From assembly GCF_007655135.1 (NCBI RefSeq), contig NC_045128.1, forward strand, positions 8,618,001 through 8,682,000: a stretch of 64,000 bases of DNA, read 5' to 3'. The notes under the pieces were generated by a model. That model worked only from the letters and a program-made list of their open reading frames with translations. It had not been told where the DNA came from and made no database searches. This document shows positions 60,822 through 64,000 of the stretch, in pieces. This DNA is from Punica granatum. Its lineage: Eukaryota > Streptophyta > Magnoliopsida > Myrtales > Lythraceae. The stretch's first letter is position 1. The number at the start of each line of letters is the position of its first letter. A program made the translations under genes and the position numbers.

Positions 60822-62440
60822 CTAGTAGGGTTGCCCGTGCAATGCACGGGAAAACTAATAAATAAAATCATGCATAGTATGTATATGATGAAAAATATAT
60901 ATTATTTGCTTCATAGTTAAATTATATTCCAATTTAATACAATAAGTAACCGAAATTTTGATAATTCAATATCCTTGTTAAAAATACATGATGTATTCTT
61001 CGACCGACTCTTATTTTGTCATTATATTGATCCATCTTATTTATAATATTATTGATTTATTCAAGTTCTATAAGTAATGATCCCTATTTAAATACTTTAT
61101 AAACGACATGTAAGATTGAATTAAGAACTATTAAATTATATTATATTATTATTTTATGGTATTATATATTATTATATTATATTATATTATGTTATGTTAT
61201 ATTGTATTGTATTATTATTTTATGATATTATTTTATATTGTTATTTCTTATTTGGTTAAGTAATTTCTATATGTACATTAATTTATTCACATTTTTTTAA
61301 AAAAATAAAAGAGAAACTCGAGAGTATGAAAAACAAACGTACTCTCCATGAGAACTTTTAAAATGTTTCTGGTTTTTATATTTACTAAGAAAAGAAACCT
61401 GCGCTTTACAGCGGGGTACAAAAAATTATTAGTCATATTTCTAATTTAACTTTAGTTAAATGCGACTTGAATACATTATATTATAAATTTAAATAGATAA
61501 ATAAAGTTATCTATCTAACATTGTCAAGCAATGTTATTCTTATACTTTTACCATGACAATACATCATCTTTGTGTTATTGAATTTTATTTAATTCGGATT
61601 ATTACAATAATTTCAATAATTAGGCTACTTAAGAAATATTAATGATGTGCGCCATATATGTACGAAAATATTATATATCAATTGGGTAGCATATTTAAGA
61701 AGATTTGATTAGTGTAAAAAGAAAAGAAGATCTCATTTGAAAATAAGAAATCAAGTTTAATATATATTTTTAAGATACGATGGCAAAATGATTAATTAAC
61801 AAAAATTTGATAAAATAAATAATATTACAATAATTAGATGGCGACAAAAGCAATGTCTTAAAACCCAGCCTAGATGTGATTCCACAATCTTCACTGGATC
61901 GTGGGTTAACTGGTTCAACCACCAAGTATAAGAAATTCTATGATTTGATCTATATTTAGAATCATTAATAAAGCCATCCGTTATTTTTTTGCATTTGAAT
62001 ATGGAAATAGAATTATGTTACTATTGATATAGAAATTATGAAAAAAAACTGAAAATAAGTATCTGAATATTACTATTGCAATATAAAACTTGAGTTAAAA
62101 ATACATATTTGCATATATTCGAATTTGTATATCTAGGATCTTGGTTATAAAATTTAGTAAAACTTCGATACGAAAATATTTTTTCTTAGAATAATTGGTC
62201 CAACCGCAAAGATCGAGTCGTTAGGGTCGAACATCCGGGGCTAAAACATGGACAAAAATTGAAATTGTTTTTTTTTAAGTGAAAATTAAGAAAAACGGTT
62301 TTGATTATTCTAGCGAAAAATTGGGAAAGAAAATATTCTTTTCTTGCAATAATGTGTTCGGTCATAAAGATCTGGCCATTTAGGTCGACGGTTGAATCAA
62401 ATTATGCACTACCTTATCTGAATCGGGACCTTTTTTTTTT
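59736..62440. other. AT-rich intergenic DNA with a palindromic element
   Basis: A (TA)n tract at about 60788-60815 is followed by GCCCGTGCAATGCACGGG (60833-60851). A second GC-rich palindrome, CCTGCGCTTTACAGCGGG, lies at about 61400. (TTATA)n-type repeats fill 61130-61230. An 80-codon minus frame at 60003-60242 (LESFDYEEFEDKFVFSYIL) is not recognised. The paired palindromes could mark ends of a non-autonomous element. Confidence 0.45.
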
Positions 62441-62449
62441 TATAAGGGA

Positions 62450-63073
62450 GGTCCATGGGGGTTTAATACAATGAAAGTAAAATTCTAATTGTCAATAAAG
62501 GGCACCAGTAGTCCCACCACGAGATTGGAACCTAGAAAGATGGTTAAGAGGTGATGGTGTTCATCGCTGCACTACACCCTTTTTCTCAAATTAAGATGAA
62601 TTTCAAAACATGAAAAGAAAAAAAGATGAGATTTTTCAATAAAAAATGAAAATTTGTAATAGATATTCCATATATATTTCACCATGAGAATTGAACCTAC
62701 GGACATGGTTGAGAGGCGAGTGCATGTGTTGTCACACTACACCCTCTTTCTCGAATCAAGATGGATTTTTAAATGTGGAAAAAGATGGATTAATGAAGGG
62801 CACCAGTAGTCTCACCATGGGAATTGAACCTAGAAACATGGTTGGGAGACGATGTTGTGGAGCCCTACATTACACTTCTTTCTCAAATTGGGACATGTTT
62901 TATAACATGAAAAAATAGATGAGATTTTTTCCAACGAAAAATGAATATTTGTAATATATATTCCACCATGAGAATCGATCCTACAAACTTAGTTTAGAGG
63001 CGAGGATGTATATCAATATAGAATACCATGTTTCTCGAATCGAAACGAGCTTTAAAATGGGAAAATAAAAATT

Positions 63074-63109
<36 letters not shown>

Positions 63110-63190
63110 TCACCATGAGAATCAAACTTACAAACAGGGTTGAGAGGTGAGGAAGTGTATCATTAGCACATCCTTCTCGAATCGAGACGG
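62450..63190 (-). repeat. Tandem array of SINE-like units, ~140-150 bp
   Basis: Five units carry CACCATGAGAATTGAACCTA, GACATGGTTGAGAGGCGAG and CACACTACACCCT or variants, near 62515, 62680, 62810, 62965 and 63110. In reverse complement each has an A-box-like GTGTAGTGCAGCGATG and a B-box-like AGGTTCCAATCTCG, so they look like tRNA-derived heads amplified in tandem. A (TA)n tract lies at 63077-63105. Confidence 0.65.
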
Positions 63191-64000
63191 ATTTTGAAAC
63201 TCGAAGAAAGATGATTTTTTTTTAAAGTGAAAATTCAAAAAAAAAAAAAGAAAAAAAGAAAGAGGGGAGATGTGAGTGGGAAGAGATCCCTGACTCGCCC
63301 CTCCTGTTGATGGACTTGTTTTTATTTTATTTTTTAATGAATATGTATATAATATAACCCTAAGTCATGACTAAACAAATATAAGCAAACTGTCATTAGA
63401 TCAACCGACTTCTCACTAAAAGAGCATTCACCCACTGCAAGCATTAATTTTTGTGTTCTTGACCCGGAAAATAATGAACGGGGCCAATCATGGCCCGAAG
63501 CCCCCACATGTATTTTGGACTTCCGAGAATACGGGCCTGTCAGGCCCAATATCGTGGACCAGAATCTCCTTAACCCAAATATTTTAAAAATTTTATAAGT
63601 GACACTCTCCCTCGACTTGAAACCAAGAGATTCTGAATTTTCTTTTTCAAGAATGTGGCGGCGTATGCCTCTTTATTTTTTTTTTCTTCTCTCGCTTTCT
63701 AGACCCACAGCCCTTTGTTGTAATCGATAGAAAATGAATGTAAGCATGGACAGATATAGCCTTCGTAGAATCTAGTTTTAGAACTTCAACTTCATCTTAT
63801 TATTTTAAGTCTATCTGCTCTCATATGTTCTGATTCAGTTTCCGAAAACATATTCCGACTAATTCATTTAAACTTAAGAAGTGGTCACTCAAATTTGATA
63901 ATTCACTTCCAAAAAAAAAAATCCAATGTTCAAATTGATGAATGCTGGCGGGGGTTGATAGTTTTCTACGGGCAAGGGAAGCGAGTGGAATTAATGAAAG
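63191..64000. other. Intergenic end of window
   Basis: About 63215-63310 resembles the 51.7-52.1 kb repeat unit (AAAGTGAAAATTC, A-run, GGAAGAGATCCC). About 63836-63890 holds a short SINE-body piece (CCGAAAACATATTCCGACTA). No gene. Confidence 0.5.

Overview
This is plant nuclear DNA, almost certainly from a eudicot. The genes are split by short introns with GT/AG borders, base composition is AT-rich, and the recognisable products are plant ones: an N-glycan alpha-mannosidase, an IRX10-like xylan glycosyltransferase, a xyloglucan endotransglucosylase relic, a plant MICU and a class B heat-shock factor relic. The rest is plant transposon classes: Copia, TRIM, Pack-MULE, CACTA, MITE and SINE. I cannot name the genus from sequence alone.

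Layout. 1-5.9 kb: gene-free, with two inverted-repeat structures, a small MITE and a hairpin. 5.98-9.43 kb (minus): a 13-exon GH47 mannosidase. 11.7-13.0 kb (minus): a decayed orphan gene. 13.0-15.4 kb: a TRIM element (target duplication TTGAA) carrying a second insertion (target duplication TTATA) built from two inverted Copia LTRs and an LTR of another family. 16.3-19.4 kb: a 3-kb non-autonomous LTR element. 20.0-21.2 kb: a Pack-MULE holding a broken HSFB gene. 24.2-25.1 kb (minus): a second decayed copy of the orphan gene. 27.4-33.9 kb: four diverged copies of a ~1.3-kb unit with TTTAAACAGG-type minisatellite spacers; the last copy runs into an XTH pseudogene (33.8-34.7 kb, minus). 35.8-37.8 kb (minus): IRX10-like gene with an apparent 2-nt deletion. 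39.7-42.0 kb (minus): MICU-like EF-hand gene. 47.9-48.8 kb (plus): single-exon SAM-domain gene. 53.3-55.7 kb (minus): CACTA transposase pseudogene split by a TRIM element. 56-64 kb: AT-rich intergenic DNA with SINEs and a tandem SINE-like array.

The genes form no operon or obvious pathway cluster. Two of them (IRX10-like, XTH) concern cell-wall hemicellulose, the mannosidase acts on N-glycans in the secretory pathway, and MICU controls mitochondrial calcium. Most of the interest lies in the transposon layers, where target-site duplications and interrupted reading frames let the order of insertions be read directly.
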